A stretch of 64,000 nt of DNA from Hyperoodon ampullatus (lineage: Eukaryota; Chordata; Mammalia; Artiodactyla; Ziphiidae): assembly GCA_949752795.1 (NCBI GenBank), contig OX457070.1, forward strand, positions 40,385,685 through 40,449,684, written 5' to 3'. Below the pieces are notes generated by a model. It was not told the DNA's origin. It did not search any database and saw only the letters and a program-made list of their open reading frames with translations. A program made the position numbers and the translations under genes. Positions 1 to 10,691 of the stretch are shown here, piece by piece. Every line of letters starts with the position of its first letter. Positions within the stretch are counted from its first letter, which is position 1.

Positions 1-148
1 CCTGTTCAATGTGTCATCCCACATAGGAACACAGCCCTCCTTTTCTGAGATTACTATGAAAACATCATTCACACAAGGCCTTTGGGCATATAGCCAGCTT
101 CATGAAAAGTTTAGAGTAAAAGAAAGATTTTACATCACTGTGGCACTT

Positions 149-290
149 GGGACTTCCCTGGTGGTCCAGTGGCTAAGACTCTGCACTTCCACTGCAGGGG
201 ACATGGGTTCGATCCCTGGTCGTCTCTGGTTGGAGAACCAAGATCCCGCATGCCGCGGGGCACAGCCAACAACAACAACAAGAAAAGGCA
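149..290 (+). mobile_element. CHR-type SINE, short form (tRNA-Glu derived)
   Basis: The head carries a tRNA-Glu-like A box (TGGTCCAGTGG) and a B box (GGTTCGATCCC), followed by a short body and an (AAC)n A-rich tail. A 7-bp direct repeat (TGGCACT) at 141-147 and 294-300 is a plausible target-site duplication. This older-looking subtype keeps the tRNA-Glu B box unchanged, unlike most SINEs in the window. It is a retrotransposed copy, not a tRNA gene: it has no acceptor stem and an A-rich tail. Confidence 0.85.
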
Positions 291-540
291 CTATGGCACT
301 CAACCCTCTCCTTTAAAGATATTCTGCTTCTCTATCTTCAAGCTTGCAGGCAACCCACAATGGGAGCATTTTCTTCTCCTAATTCTCACATATATCTCCG
401 TCTCCTTTTTGGAAAATCATACCCCTTTTTCATAAAATGGGTGCATACTTATGAATACTGCAGTCTCCAGCAGTGTGCATGCCCCAGACTGAGTTAACCA
501 ATGTAGAAAATAAATTATGTTATTATATGAAATATGTGCA

Positions 541-865
541 ACTGACCCTCTGCATCTGTAGGTTCCACATCCATGGATTCAACCAAGTGCAGGTCAAAAA
601 TATATTTTTAAAAAAGTCTAGAAAATTCTAAAATACAAAACTTGAATTTGCTACACACCACCATCTATTTATATAGCATTTACATTCTATTAGGCATTAT
701 AAGTAATCTAGAGGTGATTTAAAGTATAAAGGAAGATGTGCATAAATTATATGGAAATACTATGACATTTTATATAAGGGATTGAGCATTCATGGAGTTT
801 GATATCCACAGGGGTCCTGGAACCATGGAACCAACCCCTTGGGTCCCCATGGAACCAATATACAA
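541..865. mobile_element. Tigger-like non-autonomous DNA transposon relic
   Basis: One end reads GACCCTCTGCATCTGTAGG and the other, near 805-865, repeats 'GGGGTCCTGGAACCA' type sequence. The interior motif around 675-790 (AT-rich, 'TTATATAAGGGA') is familiar from mammalian Tigger-family (pogo/Tc1-mariner) elements. The right-end duplication of GGTCCC/CCATGGAACCAA looks scrambled. Exact termini and subfamily are uncertain. Confidence 0.55.
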
Positions 866-959
866 CTATATATTAATATCTTCTTTAGCTATATAAAGAC
901 CAGGACTAAACTTTGAAATTGCCTCTTCCAAATACTTCAATTTTTAGACCATCTAAATA

Positions 960-1230
960 GACTGACTAAATTATGCTAGTTCCATGTAATGGAGTATTAT
1001 ATTGCTATTAAGAAGAATGAGGTAATTCTCTATGAATTGACAATAAAATAGGTTATATTAAGTTAAAAAAAGAAAATTGTATAACATATATAAAGTATTG
1101 TGCTATTTTTTGGTAAAAATACATATATTTTTATACTTGTAGAAAAGAGTCAACATAGTTATGTCAACATAGATATACATCTCTCTGGGGAAGGAAACAT
1201 TGACTATTTATTTGTATTATTTTAACTATC
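960..1230 (+). mobile_element. Old L1M 3'-end fragment
   Basis: The stretch from about 985 resembles the ORF2 tail of old L1 elements ('ATGGAGTATTATATTGCTATTAA'-like, the LEYYxAI region), running into an L1 3' UTR with a 'TCTCTGGGGAAGG'-like segment near 1182. It is heavily mutated with no open frame. The CHR SINE at 1244 lies just downstream. Confidence 0.55.
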
Positions 1231-1242
1231 ACAATAAGTTGG

Positions 1243-1243
<1 letters not shown>

Positions 1244-1275
<32 letters not shown>

Positions 1276-1466
1276 GGTACATGGGCCTCTCACTGACGTG
1301 GCCTCTCCCGTTGCGGAGCACAGGCTCTGGACGCACAGGCCCAGCGGCCATGGCTCACGGGCCCAGCTGCTCTGCGGCATGTGGGATCTTCCCAGACCGG
1401 GGCACGAACCCGTGTCCCCTGCATCAGCAGGCGGACTCTCAACCACTGCGCCACCAGGGAAGCCCC
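1244..1466 (-). mobile_element. CHR SINE
   Basis: A poly-T run (1244-1273) is the reversed A tail. It is followed by the reversed CHR body and ends at the reversed head (CCACCAGGGAAGCCCC). Near-identical short repeats (CAATAAGT and CGATAAGT) flank it. Small open frames here rich in Phe or in 'LPLRSTGSG'-type sequence are translation of the SINE and not genes. Confidence 0.92.
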
Positions 1467-1479
1467 AACACGATAAGTA

Positions 1480-2340
1480 TTTTTAAACTATTTTTATGGT
1501 ACAAATACCAGAGAGTCTCAGAAAATTTTTATTAAACATCAAGGAAAACATAATTTCTTTACTATTGGCTTGTTTGCAAACAGAAAAATAATGAGAAAAT
1601 CTTCAGTTTGTATGAGGTATTTTTTTCCTATCTATATTTGTTATTTCATTTCCTCATTTAGAAATTATTCATATTCATAATCATATTCTTTGGTCACTTA
1701 TTTGAACATTAACAATTGATGAGACAGAAACTAATACTGGTTCATATAACCCAACCTGAGCCAATGATCAGCGCATGGCATTGTGTATGGACTCAGAACT
1801 GGCTTGGGATAGCTGACTAATCTTAACCTCTTGTCTGACAGTTGCTTGAGTCTCTCATTGGAGAAAATCAAGAAATCAAACAGCTTTGTTCACTGCTGGC
1901 AGCCACTCTTCAACCCCAGGGGAGTTAGCCTTCAGATGAAGCTAACTCTGAGGATAAGGGGCAGAGAGACAGAGAGAAACTGGATGTCTGGTGACACCAC
2001 TGAGCTGATGGATTGACCAACCCTGAAATCTTCCCTAATCTGTATTTCAAGTTCTAGGATGGAAAAATTCCCTACATTAGTTAAGCCGCTTTGAGTTGCT
2101 TTCTTCTGTTAGTTGTGATTGAAGGTGTCCTGTTAAGATATTTTTCTTAAGTAAATAATCGGGAAAGTAGACAAAGCCTTATGCACAATAATTGTCATCA
2201 GAACTGTTTTAGAACAGTGAAAAAATATACACGATTAAGATACTGAGTACTAGGGAAGCACGTACATAGATTATGACTCATTGATATGATAGAACATCAG
2301 GTAGCTATTCAAACTGATGTAATCAAGTAATTTTAAATCA
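1480..2340. other. Unique AT-rich sequence
   Basis: No gene, RNA or recognisable repeat is seen here. The 61-codon frame near 1831-2016 shows no family feature and no splice context that I can support. Confidence 0.5.
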
Positions 2341-2985
2341 ATAGTCCAGCTCCTAATCATCTCTCTGGCCTTGGTTAACTCTCGAGTACTCTCTGTCCAC
2401 ATTCCACTGTTTCATCTATTTGCTTTTTTTTTTCTTTTCGGTACGCGGGCCTCTCACTGTTGTGGCCTCTCCCGTTGCAGAGCACAGGCTCCGGACACAC
2501 AGGCTCAGCGGCCATGGCTCATGGGCCCAGCTGCTCTGCGGCATGTGGGATCTTCCCAGACCGGGGCACGAACCCATGTCCCCTGCATCGGCAGGCGGGC
2601 TCTCAACCACTGCGCCACCAGGGAAGCCCCCATCTATCTGCTTTGCCTCACGTGATTTTCTCCAACTAGAATGCCTCCAAAATCTTCCAACTTTTCATTC
2701 TATTGATGCTTCCCCTTTAAAATTCAGCCCAGGAGCACTTCCTCCAAGATACCTTCCCATAACCCTTCCTTCCTTGCTCCTCAAGCTGGTACCAGCCCCT
2801 TCCCTCCTCCCTTATGATGTCTGTGGTTATCACTTCTCTGATGATGTTTTAAGTCTCTGATTTTATGTCTGTCTTTACCATTAGATAGAGACTAACTGGC
2901 TCTTATTTAGCTGTGCATTCCTCATGCTCAACCAAAGGCTTAGCATTCTATAGATACCCTACAAATATTTATAGACTGTGTGCAT
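2340..2985 (+). mobile_element. L2 LINE relic, split by a SINE
   Basis: Sequence at 2640-2985 has the typical L2 3' flow: 'AGAATGCCTCC', a C/T-rich stretch with 'AGGAGCACTTCCTCC', 'TCTGATTTTATGTCT', then a 'TACCCTACAAATATTTATAGA'-like end. The part before 2424 is probably the same element. The CHR SINE at 2424-2629 interrupts it, so L2 is the older of the two. Confidence 0.6.
2424..2629 (-). mobile_element. CHR SINE inserted in L2
   Basis: This is a reversed CHR SINE with a short interrupted T tail (TTTTTTTTTTCTTTT). The flanking repeats CATCTATTTGCTT (about 2413) and CATCTATCTGCTT (2631) form a target-site duplication with one mismatch. The body closely matches the other CHR copies here. 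Confidence 0.92.
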
Positions 2986-2989
2986 GGGT

Positions 2990-3860
2990 GGTTAGATGAA
3001 TAAGTGAATGAATCAAGAATGTAGGATAGTTAGCTTCTAATTTTTGTCACGGTTTTCTGTATTGTGCACAGAAACGGGAAAGTTGCGTTTAAAAAGCAAT
3101 TGGTTATTTATGCAGAAATTAAGACTAGACTTTTAAAAATTACCCATCTTTTAAACTTGCTTTGTAGAAATTTATTAACCAAAATGTATTAATACATATT
3201 TATAATTGAAGTAGCTGAAGACAAACCCCATACTGTTATTCTCTCATGAAAAATTAAATTGACTTACTCTTTTGATTAATTTTGAAAGCTTTGGTTTAAG
3301 GTTATACGAGTCTGACAGAAAAATTGAAGCCATGATTGATTTACATGACACATTTTTAATGGAAAATACTGTAAAACATTGCAAAAGCTCTCTGACATCT
3401 TTGAAGATGAACTCAGATGAGAAATGCCAGGTTTGCAGGGCAAGGAAAGGTCTCTGTATGTAACCTTCACCCCAGACCCACCTTTCCTGAGGACCTTGGC
3501 TGGGCAGTGTGCTTTTATTTCCCAACTGCTGCCTATAGGAATAGCAGAGAGACCAGACCTCACTTCCCTATCTTACAAAATACCGCACTTTATAAAAAGA
3601 TTTAAAACAGCAGAGAGAATATAAAATAAATTCCTAATCTGCACACTACATATTAAAGGTACAAAGCTGGAAAAAAAAAATCTCTTTTCTCTACTCCTCC
3701 TTGAGGACAGACTGTGTTAGTCATTTTTGTAACCACACTGCCAGAAGAGTAGATAGCAGACAGCAAGCATTCCTAGGAATTGCTGAATGAATGAAATGTT
3801 AATGGTGGTTATATTTATGTAGTGGAATCATCTATGAGTGTTACTTGTTTCTTTGCATTC
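2990..3860. other. Unique sequence
   Basis: No gene or RNA is recognised. Overlapping frames of 60-95 codons between 3244 and 3624 occur on both strands, which fits chance openness rather than a coding exon. Confidence 0.45.
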
Positions 3861-3865
3861 TTTAG

Positions 3866-3873
<8 letters not shown>

Positions 3874-3896
<23 letters not shown>

Positions 3897-4088
3897 GTGG
3901 TACGCGGGTCTCTCACTGTTGTGGCCTCTTCCTTTGCGGAGCACAGGCTCCGGACGTGCAGGCTCAGCGGCCATGGCCCACGGGCCCAGCTGCTCCACGG
4001 CATGTGGGATCTTCCCGGACCGGGGCACGAACCAGTGTCCCCTGCATCGGCAGGCGGACTCTAAACCACTGTGCCACCAGCGAAGCCC
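3874..4088 (-). mobile_element. CHR SINE
   Basis: This is a reversed CHR SINE flanked by a perfect 11-bp duplication TAGTCTTTTCT at 3863-3873 and 4089-4099. Its tail is a mixed T/C tract. The head reads CCACCAGCGAAGCCC, with one change from the usual AGGGAAGCC. Confidence 0.93.
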
Positions 4089-4654
4089 TAGTCTTTTCTA
4101 AATTTTCCAATTTTATGCTTGTGGTGTTATTTTCATAAATTCACAGTCAGTAGAGAGAAAGGGAGAGGAACAAAGATATTCTGATATTAGAAACATCTTT
4201 GTTCTCGTCTGTAATTCAACATGCCCCTAATAATTGGTGATTTTTCATATGTAGCCAATCAAGATAGAAACAGGTCTTCTCCAAGTGCTAGCCTGTCAGA
4301 TGTGCAGCTTACCTGATTTTTTTTTCTCTCCAGTAATCAGAATTTTTACTCTAATATCTACCCATGTAAAATCGGAATTCACAGGAGAGTTACAGTGAAG
4401 AGAACTAATATTTGCTGAGTACCTAGTGAATTTGATGCTTCAGTTACCCCAAAAATCTTCCCACTACATCCCATGGTGGTGCCAATGAGGGACTTGAATA
4501 TGGGAGTGATCTTTAACTTCCCTATAATTTCCATCACTTCAATTAAATTTAAGTAAAAACACTGTGTTTCTTCTCCAAATGTAGGATCAAGACAAATCCC
4601 TTCACCCCTTGCCAACAAGATTTCCATCTCTAGGCTCCTCCTATGAAGATATCT

Positions 4655-4820
4655 ATAGCCACCACCATAGATATTATTATCCTTATTTTACAGATGAGAA
4701 AAGATTAAGTAAACCACTCAAGGGCATGGTTAGTGAGAGGTAGAGCTCCTAAGAGAACACTTGTCTTTCTAACCCCAAAGTCTGTTCTTTTCCTACTGTA
4801 CCATGCTGCTAAACTTTATA
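4655..4820 (+). mobile_element. MIR SINE relic
   Basis: The stretch contains 'TTATTTTACAGATGAGAAAA' followed by 'AAGTAAACCACTCAAGG', the core of the mammalian-wide MIR. No target duplication remains, as expected for its age. Confidence 0.75.
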
Positions 4821-5163
4821 AAACCACAAAATAATAGATTTAGAGTGATAGGTTTAGCATTCATAGAATGAAGGCTATCTACAGTTTATTATTTAGACAA
4901 GTAATGCAAAATGACAAGTGATTCTGGTATTAACTGCAAAATTCTCCTGAGTAAGAAATAGAAAAGAATCTCTCAGCCAACTGTGGCTAAAGGAAATATT
5001 TCTGTTTTTCTCTAGTCTGAGATCTCTTTCAGATTGATCATTCTTTCCTGTTTGTTGTTTGTTTGTTTTTCACATGAGCTGATCTTCTATAGCCCATGCT
5101 GTTCACATCTTAATGATCTCCACATCGTAATAACTATTTTCTTACTTTTAAAACTTAGTTGTT

Positions 5164-5479
5164 GGGCTTCCCTGGCGGTGCGGTGGTTAAGAATCCACCT
5201 GCCAATGCAGGGGACATGGGTTTGAGCCCTGGTCTGGGAAGATCCCACATGCCGCGGAACAATTAAGCCCCTGTGCCACAACTACTGAGCCTGCTCTCTA
5301 GAGCCTGCAAGCAACAACTACAGAAGCTTGCGCGCCTAGAGCTGGTGCTCCGCAAGAAGAGAAGCCACCACAATGAGAAGCCCGCTTACCACAACTAGAG
5401 AAAGCCCGCTCGCAGCAGCGAAGACCCAACACAGCCAAAAATAAAATAAATAAATTTATTAAAAAACCAAAAAACAAAA
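5164..5479 (+). mobile_element. CHR SINE, long form
   Basis: A CHR head (GGGCTTCCCTGGCGGTGCGG) continues into a longer body with repeated 'CACAACTA', 'GCCTAGAGC' and 'AGAAGCC' units and an (AAATAAAT)n-type tail. The flanks ACTTAGTTGTT (5153-5163) and ACTTAGCTGTT (5481-5491) are an 11-bp target duplication with one mismatch. The body (about 250 bp before the tail) is longer than the roughly 190-bp body of the common form in this window. Confidence 0.9.
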
Positions 5480-5539
5480 CACTTAGCTGTTAATTGCAGA
5501 AAGGATTTACTCATTTATTCTCTTTTAGATAACTCTTAA

Positions 5540-5553
5540 AGGCTCTCATTTTA
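5540..5553 (-). repeat. L1 target-site duplication, 3' side
   Basis: The 14-bp sequence AGGCTCTCATTTTA is identical to 12164-12177. It marks the 3' (poly-A) boundary of the minus-strand L1. The AT-rich part matches the usual L1 endonuclease preference. Confidence 0.92.
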
Positions 5554-5573
5554 TTTTATTTTATTTTTACATC

Positions 5574-5579
5574 TTTATT
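5574..5579 (-). terminator. L1 polyadenylation signal
   Basis: TTTATT on the plus strand is AATAAA on the L1 sense strand, in the context CCAATAAAGATG. It lies about 20 bases before the A-rich tail, where a cleavage and polyadenylation signal is expected. Confidence 0.8.
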
Positions 5580-5663
5580 GGAGTATAATTGCTTAACAAT
5601 GGTGTGTTAGTTTCTGCTTTATAACAAAATTAATCAGTTATACATATACATATGTTCCCATAT

Positions 5664-5707
5664 CCCCTCCCTCTTGTGTCTCCCTCCCACCCTCCCTGTC
5701 CCACCCC
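5664..5707 (-). promoter_or_regulatory. G-rich polypurine tract of the L1 3' UTR
   Basis: On the L1 sense strand this tract has many runs of three or four G separated by one to three bases, which can form a G-quadruplex. A G-rich 3' UTR tract is a known conserved property of mammalian L1 elements, and its role is still debated. The truncated L1 at 27021-28913 has a weaker version near 27150-27215. Confidence 0.65.
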
Positions 5708-5925
5708 TTCAGGCAGTCACAAAGCACCGAGCTGATCTCCCTGTGCTATGCGGCTGCTTCCCACTAGCTATCTACCTTACGTTTGGTAGTGTATATATGT
5801 CCATGCCTCTCTTTCGCTTTGTCACAGCTTACCCTTCCCCCTCCCCATATCCTCAACTCCACTCTCTAGTAGGTCTGTGTCTTTATTCCTGTCTTACCCC
5901 TATGTTCTTCATGACATTTTTTTCC

Positions 5926-6686
5926 TTAAATTCCATATATATGTGTCAGCATACAGTATTTGTCTTTCTCTTTCTGACTTACTTCACTCTGTATGACAGA
6001 CTCTAGGTCCATCCACCTTATTACAAATAGCTCAATTTCGTTTCTTTTTATGGCTGAGTAATATTCCATTGTATATATGTGCCACATCTTTTTTATCCAT
6101 TCATCCGATGATGGACACTTAGGTTGTTTCCATCTCTGGGCTATTGTAAATAGGGCTGCTATGAACATTGTGGTACATGACTCTTTTTGAATTATGGTTT
6201 TCTCAGGGTATATGCCTAGTAGTGGGATTGCTGGGTCATATGGTAGTTCTATTTTTAGTTTTTCAAGGAACCTCCATACTGTTCTCCATAGTGGCTGTAC
6301 CAATTCACATTCCCACCAGCAGTGCAAGAGTGTTCCCTTTTTTCCACACCCTCTCCAGCATTTATTGTTTCTAGGGTTTTGGTGATGGCCATTCTGACTG
6401 GTGTGAGATGATATCTCATTGTAGTTTTGATTTGCATTTCTCTAATGAGTAAAGATGTTGAACATCCTTTCATGTGTTTGTTGGCAGTCTGTATATCTTC
6501 TGTGGAGAAATGTCTATTTAGGTCTTCTGCCCATTTTTAGATTGGGTTGTTTGTTTTTTTGTTATTGAGCTGCATGAGCTGCTTGTATATTTTGGAGATT
6601 AATCCTTTGTCAGTTGCTTCATTTGCAAATATTTTCTCCCATTCTAAGGGTTGTCTTTTCGTCTTGTTTATGGTTTCCTTTGCTGT
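5926..6686 (-). pseudogene. L1 ORF2, decayed C-terminal segment
   Basis: This is the continuation of ORF2 after the stop at codon 1018. It encodes the ORF2 C-terminal region, including the Cys-rich part (the HCWWEC segment starts near 6325) and the conserved tail with DEWIKKMW and YTMEYYSAI, ending in GI and a stop. Two further lesions are present: an in-frame TAA at 6537-6539 (codon 1068, a Gln position in relatives) and a one-base indel at about 6370-6385 that moves the last 150 or so codons to another frame. This region is needed for normal L1 mobility in studied mammalian elements. Confidence 0.9.
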
Positions 6687-9600
6687 TCAAAAGCTGTTAA
6701 GTTTCATTAGGTCCCATGTGTTTATTTTTGTCTTTATTTCCATTTCTCTAGGAGGTGGGTCCAAAAGGATCTTGCTGTGATTTATGTCATAGAGTGTTCT
6801 GCCTATGTTTTCCTCTAAGAGTTTGATAGTGTCTGGCCTTACATTTAGGTCTTTAATCCATTTTGAGCTTATTTTTGTGTATGGTGTTAGGGAGTGATCT
6901 AATCTCATACTTTTACATGTCCCTGTCCAGTTTTCCCAGCACCACTTATTGAAGAGACTGTCCTTTCTCCACTGTACATTCCTGCCTCCTTTATCAAAGA
7001 TAAGGTGACCATATGTGCGTGGGTTTATCTCTGGGCTTTCTATCCTGTTCCATTGATCTATCTTTCTGTTTTTGTGCCAGTACCATACTGTCTTGATTCC
7101 TGTAGCTTTGTAGTATAGTCTGAAGTCAGGGAGCCTGATTCCTCCAGCTCCATTTTTCCTTCTCAAGATTGCTTTGGCTATTTGGGGTCTTTTGTGTTTC
7201 CATACAAATTGTGAAATTTTTTGTTCTAGTTGTGTGAAAAATGCCAGTGGTAGTTTGATAGGGATTGCATTGAATCTGTAGATTGCTTTGGGTAGTAGAG
7301 TCATTTTCACAATGTTGATTCTTCCAATCCAAGAACATAGTATATCTCTCCATCTATTTGTATCATCTTTAATTTCTTTCATCAGTGTCTTATAATTTTC
7401 TGCATACAGGTCTTTTGTCTCCTTAGGTAGGTTTATTCCTAGATATTTTATTCTTTTTGTTGCAGTGGTAAATGGGAGTGTTTTCTTGATTTCACTTTCA
7501 GATTTTTCATCTTTAGTATATAGGAATGCCAGAGATTTCTGTGCATTAATTTTGTATCCTGCTACTTTACCAAATTCATTGATTAGCTCTAGTAATTTTC
7601 TGGTAGCGTCTTTAGGATTCTCTATGTATAGTATCATGTCATCTGCAAACAGTGACAGCTTTACTTCTTCTTTTCTGATTTGGATTCCTTTTATTTCCTT
7701 TTCTTCTCTGATTGCTGTGGCTAAAACTTCCAAAACTAGGTTGAATAAGAGTGGTGAGAGTGGGCAACCTTGTCTTGTTCCTGATCTTAGTGGAAATGGT
7801 TTCAGTTTTTCACCATTGAGGACGATGTTGGCTGTGGGTTTGTCATATATGGCCTTTATTATGTTGAGGAAAGTTCCCTCTATGCCTAATTTCTGCAGGG
7901 TTTTTATCATAAATGGGTGTTGAATTTTGTCAAAAGCTTTCTCTGCATCTATTGAGATGATCATATGGTTTTTCTCCTTCAGTTTGTTAATATGGTGTAT
8001 CACGTTGATTGATTTGCGTATATTGAAGAATCCTTGCATTCCTGGAATAAACCCCACTTGATCATGGTGTATGATCCTTTTAATGTGCTGTTGGATTCTG
8101 TTTGCTAGTATTTTGTTGAGGATTTTTGCATCTATGTTCATCAGTGATACTGGCCTGTAGTTTTCTTTCTTTGTGACATCCTTGTCTGGTTTTGGTATCA
8201 AGGTGATGGTGGCCTCATAGAATGAGTTTGGGAGTGTTCCTCCCTCTGCTATATTTTGGAAGAGTTTGAGAAGGATAGGTGTTAGCTCTTCTCTAAATAT
8301 TTGATAGAGTTCACCTGTGAAGCCATCTGGTCCTGGGCTTTTGTTTGTTGGAAGATTTTTTATCACAGTTTCAATTTCAGTGCTTGTGATTGGTCTGTTC
8401 ATATTTTCTATTTCTTCCTGACTCAGTCTTGGCAGGTTGTGCATTTCTAAGAATTTGTCCATTTCTTCCAGGTTGTCCATTTTATTGGCATAGAGTTGCT
8501 TGTAGTAATCTCTCATGATCTTTTGTGTTTCTGCAGTGTCAGTTGTTACTTCTCCTTTTTCATTTCTAATTCTATTGATTTGAGTCTTCTCCCTTTTTTT
8601 CTTGATGACTCTGGCTAATGGTTTATCAATTTTGTTTATCTTCTCAAAGAACCAGCTTTTAGTTTCATTGATCTTTGCTATCGTTTCCTTCATTTCTTTT
8701 TCATTTATTTCTGATCTGATTTTTATGATTTCTTTCCTTCTAACTTTGGGGTGTTTTTGTTCTTCTTTCTCTAATTGCTTTAGGTGCAAGGTTAGGTTGT
8801 TTATTCGAGATGTTTCCTGTTTCTTAAGGTGGGATTGTATTGCTATAAACTTCCCTCTTAGAACTGCTTTTGCTGCATCCCATAGGTTTTGGGTCATCAT
8901 GTCTCCATTGTCATTTGTTTCTAGGTATTTTTTTATTTGCTCTTTGATTTCTTCAGTGATCACTTCGTTATTAAGTAGTGTATTGTTTAGCCTCCATGTG
9001 TTTGTATTTTTTAAAGATCTTTTCCTGTAATTAATATCTAGTCTCATAGCGTTGTGGTCGGAAAAGATACTTGATACAATTTCACTTTTTGTAAATTTAC
9101 CAAGGCTTGATTTGTGACCCAAGATATGATCTATCCTGGAGAATGTTCCATGAGCACTTGAGAAAAATGTGCATTCTGTTGTTTTTGGATGGAATGTCCT
9201 ATAAATATCAATTAAGTCTATCTTGTTTAATGTATCATTTAAAGCTTGTGTTTCCTTATTTATTTTCATTTTGGATGATCTGTCCATGGGTGAAAGTGGG
9301 GTGTTAAAGTCCCCTACTATGAATGTGTTACTGTCGATTTCCCCTTTTATGGCTGTTAGTATTTGCCTTATGTATTGAGGTGCTCCTATGTTGGGTGCAT
9401 AAATATTTACAATTGTTATATCTTCTTCTTGGATTGATCCCTTGATCATTATGTAGTGTCCTTCTTTGTCTCTTCTAATAGTCTTTATTTTAAAGTCTAT
9501 TTTGTCTGATATGAGAATTTCTACTCCAGCTTTCTTTTGGTTTCCATTTGCATGGAATATCTTTTTCCATCCCCTTACTTTCAGTCTGTATGTGTCTGTA

Positions 9601-9740
9601 GGTCTGAAGTGGGTCTCTTGTAGACAGCATATATATGGGTCTTGTTTTTGTATCCATTCAGCCAGTCTGTGTCTTTTGGTGGGAACATTTAGTCCATTTA
9701 CATTTAAGGTAATTATCGATATGTATGTTCCTATTCCCAT
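6687..9740 (-). CDS. L1 ORF2, open endonuclease-reverse transcriptase part (1017 codons)
   Basis: The open frame starts at the family's usual position ([16 protein letters not shown]) and encodes the L1 endonuclease and reverse transcriptase. Endonuclease residues are all visible: N13, E42, Y114, D144 and N146 (GDFN), D204, D228 and H229 (SDH). The RT domain keeps [14 protein letters not shown] and the catalytic FADD at 698-701, within two residues of the human L1 position. It ends at a TGA (6687-6689) at codon 1018 where the other L1 here (28405-28440 region) reads a Cys codon TGC, so about 250 C-terminal residues are lost. E74 in AGVEILIS and C190 in TECTFFSS look unusual against family memory (Ala and Tyr) and may also harm function. 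It would be made only from the L1 bicistronic RNA. Confidence 0.95.
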   Translation of the reverse strand: MGIGTYISIITLNVNGLNVPTKRHRLAEWIQKQDPYICCLQETHFRPTDTYRLKVRGWKKIFHANGNQKKAGVEILISDKIDFKIKTIRRDKEGHYIMIKGSIQEEDITIVNIYAPNIGAPQYIRQILTAIKGEIDSNTFIVGDFNTPLSPMDRSSKMKINKETQALNDTLNKIDLIDIYRTFHPKTTECTFFSSAHGTFSRIDHILGHKSSLGKFTKSEIVSSIFSDHNAMRLDINYRKRSLKNTNTWRLNNTLLNNEVITEEIKEQIKKYLETNDNGDMMTQNLWDAAKAVLRGKFIAIQSHLKKQETSRINNLTLHLKQLEKEEQKHPKVRRKEIIKIRSEINEKEMKETIAKINETKSWFFEKINKIDKPLARVIKKKREKTQINRIRNEKGEVTTDTAETQKIMRDYYKQLYANKMDNLEEMDKFLEMHNLPRLSQEEIENMNRPITSTEIETVIKNLPTNKSPGPDGFTGELYQIFREELTPILLKLFQNIAEGGTLPNSFYEATITLIPKPDKDVTKKENYRPVSLMNIDAKILNKILANRIQQHIKRIIHHDQVGFIPGMQGFFNIRKSINVIHHINKLKEKNHMIISIDAEKAFDKIQHPFMIKTLQKLGIEGTFLNIIKAIYDKPTANIVLNGEKLKPFPLRSGTRQGCPLSPLLFNLVLEVLATAIREEKEIKGIQIRKEEVKLSLFADDMILYIENPKDATRKLLELINEFGKVAGYKINAQKSLAFLYTKDEKSESEIKKTLPFTTATKRIKYLGINLPKETKDLYAENYKTLMKEIKDDTNRWRDILCSWIGRINIVKMTLLPKAIYRFNAIPIKLPLAFFTQLEQKISQFVWKHKRPQIAKAILRRKNGAGGIRLPDFRLYYKATGIKTVWYWHKNRKIDQWNRIESPEINPRTYGHLIFDKGGRNVQWRKDSLFNKWCWENWTGTCKSMRLDHSLTPYTKISSKWIKDLNVRPDTIKLLEENIGRTLYDINHSKILLDPPPREMEIKTKINTWDLMKLNSF

Positions 9741-9798
9741 TTTCTTAATTGTTTTGGGTTTGTTATTGTAGGTCTTTTCCTTCTGTTGTGTTGCTTGC

Positions 9799-10691
9799 CT
9801 AGAGAAGTTCCTTTAGCATTTGTTGTAAAGCTGGTTTGGTGGTGCTGAACTCTCTCAACTTTTTGCTTGTCTGTAAATGTTTTAATTTCTCCATCAAATC
9901 TGAATCAGATCCTTGCTGGGTAGAATAATCTTGGTTGCAGGTTTTTCTCCTTTATCACTTTAAATATGTCCTGCCAGTCCCTTCTGGCTTGCAGAGTTTC
10001 TGCTGAAAGATCAGCTGTTAACCTTATGGGGATTCCCTTGTGTGTTATTTGTTGTTTTTCCCTTGCTGCTTTTAATATGTTTTCTTTGTATTTAATTTTT
10101 GACAGTTTGATTAATATGTGTCTTGGCATATTTCTCCTTGGATTTATCCTGTATGGGACTCTCTGTGCCTCCTGGACTTGACTAACTATTTCCTTTCCCA
10201 TATTCGGGAAGTTTTCAACTATAATCTCTTCAAATATTTTCTCAGTTTCTTTCTTTTTCTCTTCTTCTTCTGGAACCCCTATAATTCGAATGTTGGTGCA
10301 TTTAATGTTGACCCAGAGGTCTCTGAGACTGTCCTCAGTTCTTTTCATTCTTTTTTCTTTCTTCTGCTCTGCAGTAGTTATTTCCACTATTTTATCTTCC
10401 ACGTCACTTATCCGTTCTTCTGCCTCAGTTATTCTGCTATTGATCCCATCTAGAGTATTTTTCATTTCATTTATTGTGTTTTTAATCGTTGCTTGATTCA
10501 TCTTTAGTTCTTCTAGGTCCTTGTTAACTGTTTCTTGCATTTTGTCTATTCTAGTTCCAAGATTTTGGATCATCTTTACTACCATTATTCTGAATTCTTT
10601 TTCAGGTAGACTGCCTCTTTCCTCTTCTTGTTAGGTCTGTTGGGTTTTTATCTTGCTCCTTCTCCTGCTGTGTGTTTTTCTGTCTTCTCAT
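9799..10691 (-). pseudogene. L1 ORF1 (RNA-binding chaperone protein), broken
   Basis: ORF1 encodes the trimeric coiled-coil RNA-binding protein of the L1 particle. The start ATG is at 10691-10689 (MRRQKNTQQEKEQD). The frame meets TGA at 10602-10604, and the rest of the protein is in another frame, so a small indel lies between 10604 and 10631. The open 226-codon part (10585-9905) shows a heptad-rich coiled coil (about codons 1-70 of that part), the RRM-like segment (NIRIIGVPEEEE) and the C-terminal domain signature RLTADLSAETLQARR. A TGA at 9905-9907 replaces a Ser codon, and an extra A near 9859-9866 shifts the last codons. The family stop would be TAG at 9799-9801. Length without lesions (about 297 codons) is normal for the family. 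Confidence 0.93.

Noticed and set aside
149..290. tRNA-Glu gene
   Set aside because: A and B boxes are present, but there is no acceptor stem pairing or 3' trailer, the body and A-rich tail are those of a SINE, and a target duplication flanks it.
1200..1535. Open frame with a Phe run and [13 protein letters not shown] peptide (also at 2371-2669, 3815-4138, 18672-18912, 19095-19459, 28162-28455, 30120-30446, 54518-54839, 60742-61043)
   Set aside because: All are translations of CHR SINEs and their poly-A or poly-T tails; the same peptide recurs at each SINE.
7465..9307. Plus-strand open frames at 7465-7923, 8602-9030 and 9107-9307
   Set aside because: They lie antisense to L1 ORF2 and are shadow frames of its codon structure.
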